This document shows, one piece after another, positions 9,282 through 19,000 of a stretch of 64,000 nt of DNA (the stretch's first letter is position 1; each line of letters starts with the position of its first letter). The translations under genes and the position numbers were made by a program. Source of the DNA: an uncultured Pedobacter sp. (GTDB lineage Bacteria > Bacteroidota > Bacteroidia > Sphingobacteriales > Sphingobacteriaceae); NCBI GenBank assembly GCA_938008555.1, contig CALLKE010000001.1, forward strand, positions 1-64,000, given 5' to 3'. Below the pieces are notes generated by a model that saw only the letters and a program-made list of their open reading frames with translations, had not been told where the DNA came from and ran no database searches.

Positions 9282-10349
9282 TCAATATGACCACAAATCA
9301 TGTTCATAGTCCATTAATTCCTTCTTTATTCGCTCTGATTCATATAGTCGATCAATGCCTTGAGCATAATCCTTTATACGCAAATCTTCTACATTTGACT
9401 CTTTCACAATGTAACTCGTGAATATGCGCTTAACAAACAAATCATCATAGCTCAGATTTGTAACATCATTCTTTCGATTAGCAATGGCCTTTGTCACAAA
9501 TAAAGGGCGTGCTTCTGGGTAATAAATCCAGAAAGCAGGTTGATCGTCAAATGACTGCCCAGCAGCTTTAATCTTAATCATTGGAGCTATTCCTACAATA
9601 CGTGGTTCAAAGACAGAACGTTGTTTATCAAAAATCCAATCCTCTTTAATACGATACTTTGTCACACTATCTGGATTAAATTCACCCGGTTTGACTGAAG
9701 TTCCAATGGTATTTCCATCCTTATCTAGAATTGGAACTAGTACACTATCTGCTAGTTTAGACATCACTTGATGTGGCGTCAAAATAGATGAGAATTCGTC
9801 CCCATTTACATCTCCTTTTCTACCTGTCGGGTCATAAGCAGTTAATTCTCCCGCATTTACAGCATCTAGTATGATATCTATTAATCTGGACTTAGGTGCC
9901 CCCAGCACATTATTCATCTTTTCACGAAGATCAATTTCACGCCAAATACGCTTAGAGTAAACTACATCAGCCTCTCTCATCACTGCAAAAGGTGTCACTC
10001 GAGCATTTTGGATAATCTCCTTTTTATAGTATCCATCAACGGGCCTATCTATTTTTGAGGAAGAGGAAGTCACTGCTTGCGAAGAAGGAGGTTTCATCAA
10101 ATCTGGCTGAATCGTAGTCGACGCAGATGAGCTTGGTCCATTTGATTGGAGAGATGAACTACCCACTGACTTATCAACAGGCGCTACTGCTGGCTTCACG
10201 AGCTCGTTAAGTTGAACGGACGGGGTTATTGATTGAGCAGATGATTTAGTAGCCGCCCTATTACCCTTACCCTGCTTTAATCTTGGTTTTTGAGCAAATG
10301 CAAAAACGCTAAAAAAACATAATAGCCCTATAGTAATATTTCTTTTCAT
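9282..10349 (-). CDS. gldN: GldN, T9SS/gliding motility periplasmic protein
   Basis: GldN (PorN) works with GldK as a ring on the periplasmic side of the outer membrane in the T9SS. The diagnostic block ADVVYSKRIWREIDLREKMN is present, followed by the conserved C-terminal region to about 355. The start at 10349 (MKRNITIGLLCFF) gives a clean signal peptide ending FAFAQ; an in-frame ATG at 10373 would add eight polar residues and is less likely. A Ser/Pro-rich low-complexity linker follows the signal peptide. It is the last gene of gldKLMN and lies about 125 bases downstream of gldM. Confidence 0.93.
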   Translation of the reverse strand: MKRNITIGLLCFFSVFAFAQKPRLKQGKGNRAATKSSAQSITPSVQLNELVKPAVAPVDKSVGSSSLQSNGPSSSASTTIQPDLMKPPSSQAVTSSSSKIDRPVDGYYKKEIIQNARVTPFAVMREADVVYSKRIWREIDLREKMNNVLGAPKSRLIDIILDAVNAGELTAYDPTGRKGDVNGDEFSSILTPHQVMSKLADSVLVPILDKDGNTIGTSVKPGEFNPDSVTKYRIKEDWIFDKQRSVFEPRIVGIAPMIKIKAAGQSFDDQPAFWIYYPEARPLFVTKAIANRKNDVTNLSYDDLFVKRIFTSYIVKESNVEDLRIKDYAQGIDRLYESERIKKELMDYEHDLWSY

Positions 10350-10499
10350 GCATGTAATCTTTTTATCGACCATGAAACTATCATGGGCTTAAATTTTTCG
10401 TGATTTCTCATAATACTCGAGAGTCAATGTCAATTCATTTAATTATTCGCAATTGAGTTTAAAGATAAACATCACACATCACATCCAATTCTAGAATAG

Positions 10500-12035
10500 T
10501 TAGTTTGCTGTAAACACAATCCCATCTAATTGCCTAGGAGAACCATCTGGACCAACAGCGACTATATTATCAAATATCACACGAGTGCCTGGTGTAACTC
10601 CAGCAATTGCCGCTTTCATAGAAGCATTAAATGTATTACTAGTTGATTGTAAAACGACCGCATCCGCACGAGGTTTAGAGATGATCAAATTAAATCTCGT
10701 AACTGTAAATTTTGCATCAAAGTCAAAATTATCTAAGATCGCAAAAAGCGCATCTTGTGATTTAATTGCAACAGCACTCATTGATCCACCTGTCTTGCCT
10801 GCAAATTTTGCCTTAGGATCAGGAATACGTTTTACTCTAAAATCACTCGTTCCAATATTTTGCACCCTACCATTCATATCAGCAGCCACCGTTACCTTAG
10901 CTGATCCCCCAGGAGTACTTACAGTAACTACATATTTCCCATTAGAGCCTGATATATTCCCCCCCGTCATACTAACTTTCAATTTCTCTTTTGGGATCCC
11001 TGGTGCCGATATTGATACAGGGTTTGGAACTCCAACATAAAATACGTTCATCTTGTCTGGCGAAACAATAGCAGAAGGGCGAGCTACTTGATATTTTTGC
11101 TCGGTAGTACGGTATTCCTTAACAGTTCCATCTGTTTGTCTAATTCGAATTACGCCTGTCCAGCTAAATATACCCTCGCTATTGGTAGCAACAGTATACA
11201 TACCTCTTCCCTCATTAACCGCTAACTTGGTTCCACCCACTGTAATGTCGGGATTCGTACGAGAGTCAGATGCTGTTAAAAACACTTCAGCAGTATAGGG
11301 TTGTCCCTGAAGTACATAAGAAGTTGGAGCAATTGCTACAGCAGAAAACCGATCTAGGTTAACAACTGCCATATCCATTTTACCCAGAATCTTTTTCACC
11401 ACCTCTGATTCCGCGTTTCTATTGTCTGACTGAATTTTAGTTAAAATAGTCATGGCAGCCGTTAGTGGTGTTCCTTCACCAAAATTAACCTCTTCCCATG
11501 TGCTCTTTTCTCCAGCATCTGCTCCTTCTGGATCTTTAGCCTCAAGCGAAAAAGCAATATTTTTGCGCTCATCAGGATCAAGCAATTGAATTAGCTTTTC
11601 ACGAGTTTCATTAATTTTTGCTTTTAATTTTTCCCCTTCCCCCCTATTAATCATGATACCTTGAGCAATATCTAAATTTGCTCTCTCTACTAAATCACCT
11701 GTTTTTTTATCGCGACCTTGTCCTGCAACAACAAATTCTTCTTTTAGTTTTTCTATATAGGCATTTAACTCATCAGAGGCCCCTCTTGCTTTTTGAGCTT
11801 TTTCATAAAATGGCCTGGCTCGCTCGGGCTCATTTTTCAACTTTGTTTGCTCAAATGCCGCAAACAGCTGTCCAGTACTTGTGTATACATTCGCCTGCGA
11901 TGTACCTAGACTATCATTTAAGTTTCTGAAAGCATCTAAAATAGAATCTGAAACGTTTAGTGCTAACATTGCGAGCAACACCAAATACATGATGTTGATC
12001 ATTCGCTGTCTCGTAGACTCTTTACCTCCGGCCAT
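10500..12035 (-). CDS. gldM: GldM, T9SS motor periplasmic shaft protein
   Basis: GldM (PorM) pairs with GldL in the inner membrane to form the proton-driven motor that powers type IX secretion and gliding. The protein has a short cytoplasmic start (MAGGKESTRQRMINIMYL), one membrane helix (about 12-30) and a large periplasmic part made of a helical domain (about 35-220) and Ig-like beta domains to residue 511. The N-terminus and the length near 510 aa are typical of the family. It starts 33 bases after gldL ends, consistent with one operon. The C-terminal domains are expected to contact the GldK/GldN ring. Confidence 0.95.
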   Translation of the reverse strand: MAGGKESTRQRMINIMYLVLLAMLALNVSDSILDAFRNLNDSLGTSQANVYTSTGQLFAAFEQTKLKNEPERARPFYEKAQKARGASDELNAYIEKLKEEFVVAGQGRDKKTGDLVERANLDIAQGIMINRGEGEKLKAKINETREKLIQLLDPDERKNIAFSLEAKDPEGADAGEKSTWEEVNFGEGTPLTAAMTILTKIQSDNRNAESEVVKKILGKMDMAVVNLDRFSAVAIAPTSYVLQGQPYTAEVFLTASDSRTNPDITVGGTKLAVNEGRGMYTVATNSEGIFSWTGVIRIRQTDGTVKEYRTTEQKYQVARPSAIVSPDKMNVFYVGVPNPVSISAPGIPKEKLKVSMTGGNISGSNGKYVVTVSTPGGSAKVTVAADMNGRVQNIGTSDFRVKRIPDPKAKFAGKTGGSMSAVAIKSQDALFAILDNFDFDAKFTVTRFNLIISKPRADAVVLQSTSNTFNASMKAAIAGVTPGTRVIFDNIVAVGPDGSPRQLDGIVFTAN

Positions 12036-12068
12036 GATTTTGTTAAGCTAATTGTTAAACATTTAGAA

Positions 12069-12872
12069 TTAACCTCGAGACTGGCTCATTGCGGTTAGCA
12101 TATTTCCATAAATAGCATTCATAGAAGAGAGGTTTTTAGCTAATTTGCCAACCTCTTCTTTGAACTTCGTAGAATCTTCCATAGAATCATTGAAGTTTTT
12201 CATCGTGAGTGCTATATTCTGATAGAATTTATTCATTGATTTGAGATGGGCATTTGAATCTTGCAACTCCAACTCATAAACAGCATTCAAAGTAGCTAAA
12301 TTTTTAGTTAAAGAATTTACCTGTTCATGATATGCCTTAGAATCAGAGGCCGTCTCTGCCATTTCCGCGATATCCAGAGAAGCTTTATCAAAAGTAGCGC
12401 TCAATTGATCAAATTGGCTTGATGCCGATTTAATCTTGGTTGCAAATTCAGAGGTTGCAATAGATATATCTGCCGTTTTAGAAATAGCAGCAACTTTTTC
12501 GCCAAACAGACGTAGCCCAGATCCCAAGCTTTCAATCAATTCAGGACCTATTTTGGCATCAGCCATCATTTTATCTAAAGCTGCTGTAGATGAATTTCCT
12601 ATGTTCCGAGATGCGGTAGCACTTACAACTGGTGCTCCATCGTAATTATCTGCAAGCTCAGGATAAACACGATGCCACTCAGGATCCTTTGCTGGTGGGA
12701 AAAAACCGGTCAAGAAGAACAAGCATGCCTCTACTCCTAAACCCGCACCTATCATATAGTTTCCAAAGACTCCACCCAAGTGAAGAATTTTAAAAAGTGC
12801 ACCAACGATCACAACACTCGCACCCCACGAAATAGCAGTGTGCAGCCAGTCAAAATTTTTCTTCTGATTCAT
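12069..12872 (-). CDS. gldL: GldL, T9SS motor inner-membrane subunit
   Basis: GldL (PorL) is the membrane stator-like partner of GldM. Two N-terminal membrane helices are visible (about 10-31, LHTAISWGASVVIVGALF, and 37-57, ending ACLFFLTGFFPP). The second helix contains Glu48 in GVEACLFF, which fits the conserved glutamate implicated in proton flow in this motor. The remaining 200 residues are soluble, helical and probably coiled-coil. It lies upstream of gldM in the same direction. Unlike tight gldKL arrangements, a 300-base gap separates it from gldK. Confidence 0.95.
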   Translation of the reverse strand: MNQKKNFDWLHTAISWGASVVIVGALFKILHLGGVFGNYMIGAGLGVEACLFFLTGFFPPAKDPEWHRVYPELADNYDGAPVVSATASRNIGNSSTAALDKMMADAKIGPELIESLGSGLRLFGEKVAAISKTADISIATSEFATKIKSASSQFDQLSATFDKASLDIAEMAETASDSKAYHEQVNSLTKNLATLNAVYELELQDSNAHLKSMNKFYQNIALTMKNFNDSMEDSTKFKEEVGKLAKNLSSMNAIYGNMLTAMSQSRG

Positions 12873-13172
12873 AAATTAATAGCTTAGGATTTCTAATACA
12901 ATTAGACTGATTATATATATATATATATATCTTTTTCAAAACAAACAGCACTGCATTGGGGTATAAGTCTATTAATCCCTCTATCTAAGATTAATCTTTT
13001 GTTTAAACAATTCTAATTCAAGAAAGGAATAGCTAGTCATTATACTCAATAATATTTGAGAAAAAATATACAAACAGCAGCATAAAACTCCCCCCGGGTC
13101 GCGAAGATACAAATTTCCTCATGTGTGTCTGTTTGACTTAGTAGCATCCTTCCTATCAAAATATCAATTTAA
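12873..13172. other. gldK-gldL intergenic region with a (TA)n tract
   Basis: This 300-base spacer contains no gene. It holds an uninterrupted TA dinucleotide run at 12912-12930 and, near 13090-13110, a short GC-rich patch (CTCCCCCCGGGTCGCG) beside a TATCTTCG box on the minus strand. The spacer may carry a separate promoter for gldLMN, or a processing site in a longer gldKLMN transcript. Confidence 0.4.
13102..13109 (-). promoter_or_regulatory. Possible -7 box upstream of gldL (TATCTTCG)
   Basis: Read on the minus strand this is TATCTTCG, one base from the Bacteroidota -7 consensus TAnnTTTG. It lies about 230 bases before gldL. No clear -33 TTTG box was found at the right distance, so the assignment is tentative. 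Confidence 0.3.
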
Positions 13173-14486
13173 TTAATGTCTGTCATGAATATCACGTCCT
13201 TGAAACTTAGTTATACAGCGAAATCCAATATATGACTTTGCGGTATCTTGGTATTCAAAGGTGCTTGTCGAATTCTGAAGAAAATAACCAATATCCTTCC
13301 AAGATCCACCACGAACAACCTTACGTTTCATTACTTCAGGATCACTTGCCCTCGCCTCATATTCATAAGAAGGATTCATATCATGAGTGAAAGACGATGA
13401 AGATTCATCAAAAGCCGAGGAAGTCCACTCTGCTACATTTCCAGCCATACAGTATAAACCAAAGTCGTTAGGGAAGTAAGATTTCACATCTACTGTGAAT
13501 GCTCCGCCATCATCAATATAATTACCACGGCCTGGTTTAAAATTAGCCATTAGACAGCCCTTGGCATTTCTAATATAAGGGCCTCCCCATGGAAATGTTG
13601 TTCCAACACGTCCTCCCCGAGCAGCATACTCAAACTCTGCCTCTGTAGGCAAACTATATTCTGAACGCGTTGGCAAATGACGACTCTCTTTATAAGAGTC
13701 ATTCAGCCTAGTACGCCAAATACAGAAAGCCCTGGCTTGCCTCCATGTCACTCCAACCACTGGATAATTAGCATAGGCTGGGTGAGAAAAGTATCCTCGA
13801 ACCATCGGTTCATTTTGAGCATATGAAAAATCAGCCAACCAAACTAAGGTATCTGGATAAATTGATACAGTATCACTCAAAATAAAATCAGAACGTTTCT
13901 TGGAGCGATCTGCCCTGTTATTGGAAGCTTCTCGCAACTTCAAGATCGAGAAATTGTATTTCAACAAACGCACATCTAACTCATTTTTATCAAACACTCG
14001 ATCTTCTCCTTGATAATACATTGGCTGCAGCTTAGCTGCATATTTTGAGCTCCAAAGATGACGCCCATTTCCGACTTTTCTCCAGTCAATAATTTTTTTA
14101 GGTGCTATACCCGCCGCATCTGCTTTTTCCTTGGACTTTAAATAGAGTTGTTCATCTTGAGCATAATTAGTAACAGCAATGGAGTCTCTCACCCAGTTCA
14201 CAAATTGGCGATACTCGCTATTTGTGATCTCTGTCTGATCCATATAAAAAGCCTGAATAGTAATTTGCTTGTTTTGTGATATTTCAGAAGAGGTAATATC
14301 TTGGTCTGATGCCCCCATTACAAATGAGCCTGTCGGAATATAAACCATCCCGTATGGAAGCTCTGCCTTTTTAAACCTTTGAACCGGCACTCCCACAAGC
14401 TCTCCATTTGACCCTCCGCCACTACTGCAGCCCACAACTAACAGGCCAAAAAATGCTAAAATTAAAATCAAAGATATACGCGCCAT
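13173..14486 (-). CDS. gldK: GldK, T9SS lipoprotein with formylglycine-enzyme-like domain
   Basis: GldK (PorK) is an outer-membrane lipoprotein that forms the periplasmic ring with GldN. The lipoprotein signal ends GLLVVGC (Cys20). The rest is an FGE/SUMF1-type fold, seen in GSFVMGASDQD near the start, WRQARAFCIWRTRL, LPTEAEFEYAARGG, NVAEWTSSA and RKVVRGGSWKD before the C-terminal FRCITK. In T9SS proteins this fold is structural, with no formylglycine-generating activity expected. At 437 aa it has normal GldK length. It is the first gene of the gldKLMN set. Confidence 0.95.
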   Translation of the reverse strand: MARISLILILAFFGLLVVGCSSGGGSNGELVGVPVQRFKKAELPYGMVYIPTGSFVMGASDQDITSSEISQNKQITIQAFYMDQTEITNSEYRQFVNWVRDSIAVTNYAQDEQLYLKSKEKADAAGIAPKKIIDWRKVGNGRHLWSSKYAAKLQPMYYQGEDRVFDKNELDVRLLKYNFSILKLREASNNRADRSKKRSDFILSDTVSIYPDTLVWLADFSYAQNEPMVRGYFSHPAYANYPVVGVTWRQARAFCIWRTRLNDSYKESRHLPTRSEYSLPTEAEFEYAARGGRVGTTFPWGGPYIRNAKGCLMANFKPGRGNYIDDGGAFTVDVKSYFPNDFGLYCMAGNVAEWTSSAFDESSSSFTHDMNPSYEYEARASDPEVMKRKVVRGGSWKDIGYFLQNSTSTFEYQDTAKSYIGFRCITKFQGRDIHDRH

Positions 14487-14940
14487 TTGTCTACGTCTTT
14501 TAAAAAAGCTTCTCCCTTATCCGATATATCGAAGTTAACAAAAAAAAACCACCTGTGCAAGAGTTTATGCACCAAAAAATTGAGCCAATATTAATGTTTA
14601 GCTAAAAAATAATTGACTACTTAGCAGCCATTCAATATAGAATCCGTAGCACTATATTAAGGCATATACACCTTAGATCAAACTAAATAACAAATTTATA
14701 ATAACACAAGGCAGATATTGTAGACTTATTGAGTTTATATTGTTTAGATGGCCCTAACACCCTTTCACAAGATCCGTAAAATAGAAAACTGTTTTGCATT
14801 TGAATAACTATTCCAGGTATATATGAGCTTAGAAAACTAGATCAAAGCAATGTGGCCTCGGTTCTCTTTTTCATCTTTGTTGTTCAGTATTTCATTTATT
14901 ACCTTCGGCTGGATAGGACCAAATTATATAATACAAACTT
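14487..14940. other. Divergent intergenic region, gldK / MBL-fold gene
   Basis: These 454 bases separate two divergently transcribed genes and must hold promoters for both. No ORF, RNA gene or strong hairpin was recognised; a weak 5-bp pairing GTGCA/TGCAC near 14553-14570 is the only structure seen. The region is AT-rich throughout. Confidence 0.4.
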
Positions 14941-15780
14941 ATGAATTTATACACTGTTAATACCGGTTTATTCAAATTAGATGGCGGAGCCATGTTTGGC
15001 GTTGTTCCCAAAAGTATCTGGCAAAAATTGAATCCACCCGACGAAAACAATATGTGTACTTGGGCTATGCGCTGCTTGCTAATAGAAGATAATGACAAAC
15101 TAATATTAATTGATAATGGCATTGGAGATAAACAAGATGCCAAATTTATGAGCCACTATTATCTACATGGAGATGACACGCTAAACCAATCGCTTGCCAA
15201 AAAAGGCTTCTGTGCTGATGACATTACTGACGTATTTTTAACACACCTGCACTTTGACCATTGCGGTGGTTCCGTTATTCGAGAAGGCGAAAAACTAAAA
15301 CCTGCTTTTAAAAATGCTGTCTATTGGAGCAATAAGAATCATTGGGAATGGGCTGTCTTACCAAATGATCGAGAAAAAGCTTCTTTTTTGAAGGAAAATA
15401 TTTTGCCTATTCAAGAAAGTGGACAATTGCAGTTTATTCCCACAGAAGACCATACGGCTTTTAGTAATAATATCACAATACGTTTTGCCTATGGACATAC
15501 GGAGGCCATGATGATTCCACAAATCAGCTACAAAAACAAAACACTATTGTATATGGCTGATCTTTTACCATCTACCATGCATATTCCTCTTCCGTATGTA
15601 ATGGCTTATGATATGTTCCCGTTGCAAACCCTAAAAGAAAAAAAGATGTTCCTAGAAGAGGCGGTCACAAACGAGTATATTCTTTTTTTCGAACATGATC
15701 CAGAAATTGAATGTTGCACCCTACAGCAAACTGAAAAGGGTGCTCGTTTAGCAGAAACATTTAAATTATCAGCGCTATAA
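14941..15780 (+). CDS. MBL-fold metallo-hydrolase
   Basis: This is a 279-aa cytoplasmic enzyme of the metallo-beta-lactamase superfamily. The zinc-binding signature is intact: THLHFDHCGG gives H102, H104, D106 and H107. Further metal-ligand candidates are His in YGHTEAMM, Asp in YMADLLPS and the His in FFEHDPE. The overall pattern resembles the broad group that includes lactonase-like hydrolases, but the substrate cannot be read from the sequence and beta-lactamase activity is not implied. No signal peptide is present. It stands alone between gldK (divergent) and smc. Confidence 0.85.
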   Translation: MNLYTVNTGLFKLDGGAMFGVVPKSIWQKLNPPDENNMCTWAMRCLLIEDNDKLILIDNGIGDKQDAKFMSHYYLHGDDTLNQSLAKKGFCADDITDVFLTHLHFDHCGGSVIREGEKLKPAFKNAVYWSNKNHWEWAVLPNDREKASFLKENILPIQESGQLQFIPTEDHTAFSNNITIRFAYGHTEAMMIPQISYKNKTLLYMADLLPSTMHIPLPYVMAYDMFPLQTLKEKKMFLEEAVTNEYILFFEHDPEIECCTLQQTEKGARLAETFKLSAL

Positions 15781-15870
15781 AGATTTCTAGTACTACTCCA
15801 ACTTGATGGATACCACTACAAAATAGATATACGAAAAATATGCACCGGTACTCATATTTATTGCTTGCGT

Positions 15871-15955
15871 GAAGGATAGAAGTGAAAAGCCCACAGTGAA
15901 GCGTAGCGAAACGAGGACTTGTAACGAATAGCCTGACCCAAAGGGGCACGCCCAA
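15871..15955 (+). ncRNA. Candidate structured intergenic repeat/ncRNA
   Basis: About 85 bases between the hydrolase gene and smc are clearly richer in GC than the flanks. They contain the ordered blocks GGATAGAAGTGAAAAGCCC, GCGTAGCGAAACGAGGACTT, GAATAGCCTGACCC and GGGGCACGCCC. From memory, near-identical block patterns recur in intergenic regions of many Bacteroidota and may relate to the Flavo-1-type RNA motif; no database check was possible. No coding frame fits. The function is unknown. Confidence 0.45.
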
Positions 15956-16047
15956 AGAAAAACCTATCACACACCAATACATAAGAGTGCTCACCGTGAT
16001 GTGTTCTTTTTATATTGCTACCTTAAACTGTTTGATTTAGAGAAAAA

Positions 16048-19000
16048 ATGCAGCTTACCAAATTAGAGATTAAAGGTTTCAAAAGCTTTGGAGATAAAGT
16101 AACAATACATTTTAATGAGGGTGTCACAGCAATTGTAGGACCCAATGGATGCGGAAAATCAAATGTGGTTGATGCCATTCGCTGGGTGCTAGGTGAACAA
16201 AGTACGCGGATGCTTCGCTCAGAAAAAATGGAAAACATCATTTTCAATGGCACCAAAACCCGCAAACCTTCTAATTTGGCAGAAGTATCGCTCACGTTTG
16301 ATAATGCTAAAAATATATTGCCAACAGAATTTACTCAGATCACATTAACGCGTAAGTTATACCGAACTGGAGAGAGTGAATATCGTCTTAATGATGTACA
16401 ATGTCGTCTTAAAGATATTACAGACCTATTTTTAGACACGGGGGTCGGTTCTGATTCATATGCCATCATTGAACTGAAGATGATCGATGAGATTATTAAC
16501 AATAAGGAAGGTTCTCGAAGAACTTTATTTGAAGAGGCTTCTGGAATTTCAAAATATAAGCTTCGAAAAAAACAGACTTTTGGCAAGTTAAAGGATACTG
16601 AAACTGACCTAAGCCGAGTAGAAGACTTGATATTCGAAATTGAAAAAAATCTCAAAGTACTTGAAAGCCAGGCAAAAAAAGCTGACCGCTACTATCAACT
16701 AAAGGAACAGTACAAATCATGCAGCACCTCGTTGGCAACTTTTCAAATCGCTGGCCTTCGTCATTCTCTAGACAAATTGGATGAACAAGAACAAAGTCAA
16801 CATGTAGAAAGGTCAGCCATTTGTACAGAAATTGATCTTCTAGAAGCAGATTCACAGCAACAAAAATTAGATCACCTGACAAAAGAAAAAAACCTTGCTA
16901 CACAGCAAAAAACTACTAACGAGTTCATATCCAAAATTCATGCCTATGAAAGTGATAAAAAGCTAAAAAATGAACAGCTACGTTTCATAGAGGAAAAAAA
17001 CACGAAGCTAGTAGCAGATCTTGAACGTGATAAAAGCCAGCTCAATCACGTATTTGACCGCTTAAAAAAACTGAATGAAGAACTCCTTCAAGAGGATAAA
17101 TCATTAGAGATTATTAAAACCAGTCTAGAAAAAAACAAAACAAACGTTGACGAGCTACGATCAAAGCAACAAAAAGACAAACTCGAGCTCGATCAGACTG
17201 TAAAAGAAAATAATGAGTTGCAAAATCAGGTCTACTCGCTTGAGAAAGAAGTTACGATTCTGCATATCCAGCAAGAGGCTCTTTCACAAGAAAGCAATCG
17301 AAATTTATCAGATGCCAACAACACAGAAGCTGCACTAAATGAATTTAATAAAGCTATTGCCCTCCTCGAGAATAAATTAGCATCTAAGCAAAATGAATGT
17401 GCGCTTTTGCAAAAACAGGAAGATGAAATTCAGCAGCATATTGTGGCAACAAAGGAATCAATTCTGGTAAGTAAAGAGCGACTCAGTACTAAAAATCGAT
17501 TACTGGATGCCAAACAAAATGAATACAATCTGACCAAATCGCTTGTAGATAATCTAGAAGGGTTTCCAGAGTCTATTCGCTTTTTAAAAAGAAATGCAAG
17601 CTGGACCAAAAGTGCTCCCCTACTATCGGATGTGTTTTCTTGCAAGGAAGAATATCGCACGTCAATAGAAAACTACTTGGAACCTGTTATGAATCATTAT
17701 GTAGTGGAAACACAAGCAGATGCTGTCCAAGCAATTCGTTTATTGAGTGACTCTACCAAAGGCCGAGCACGTTTTTTTGTATTAGATACAGTGAAAACAA
17801 ACTCGGATCAATCGCCTACCTACATTCTTGATAAAACAAAATTTATTGCTGCATTGGACATCATCGATGTAGAGCCAAAATACTTCCCACTCTGTGAATT
17901 TCTATTGCAGCATGTTTATATACTCCAGTCGGATGATGGTGAGCTGGAAACGGCTCTTCCTGAAGGACAGATTGTGATTTTGAGTGGTAAAGGTAAATTC
18001 ACCAAATGTAGGATTGAGATGTCTGGTGGGTCTATTGGATTATTTGATGGCAAACGGATTGGCAGAGCTAAGAATTTGGAGAATTTAGCAAACGATATTA
18101 AGCTGCTTGAAGCAACCATTCAACAGTTAAAATCAGAGACCGATCAGGCAGGTCAGAAGCTAAATACACTTCAATCATCCTCAAAAAGACAAGAAATTCA
18201 ACAAGCACAACAAAGTATTACCAATTTGCGGAATGAATTAACTTCAGTCAAGGCAAAAGAAGAACAACATGTTGCCTTTATTGAAAATAGTCAAACTAGA
18301 AAGCAGGACATCGAGCAAAAAATTGCTTCAATTAATCCGAAGCTACTCCAATTGGGACCTCAGCTGGATGAACTAAAAGCACAGAAACAAATAAAAACAG
18401 ATTTACTGGCCCAACAACAAAAAGCCTATAATGAACTGGCTGATTCACTAACACATCAATCCACAACCTATAATCAAGAAAACATTCATTTTCATCAACA
18501 GCAAAATAAAGTTGCTACTATCAAAAAGGAGATTCAGTTTCATTCAAATGAAGAGCAGTCATTGAACTCGCGGATGATCATTCATCATCAAGAGCTAGAA
18601 GAAAACCAGATCAACATGAAAAACCTTCTACAACAATCGAATCATCCTAACGAAGACCCCACTCAGATGTATTTAGAAAAAGAGGCACTGGAAAAAGGAT
18701 TAGAAGAACTAGAACAAGAATATTATGCTTCGCGTGGATTGATTACTGAAACTGAAGAAAAAATAGCCCAGCTCCGCAAGAATAAAGACCGAACTGATTT
18801 TATTACAAATGAGATCAAGGATAAGAAGAATGCGCTAAAAATAGAATTGAATGGCTTGAAGGAACGTTTATCCATCGAATTTTCTATTGATATCACAGAT
18901 TTACTCGACATGGAAGTTCCACTAGAGGAAAGCGAAGCAGACTTACGTACAAAAACAAATCGCTTAAAACGTCAATTGGATGAATATGGGTCTATCAATC

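Noticed and set aside
10585..11040. 151-codon plus-strand frame within gldM
   Set aside because: It overlaps well-supported gldM on the opposite strand and has no motif.
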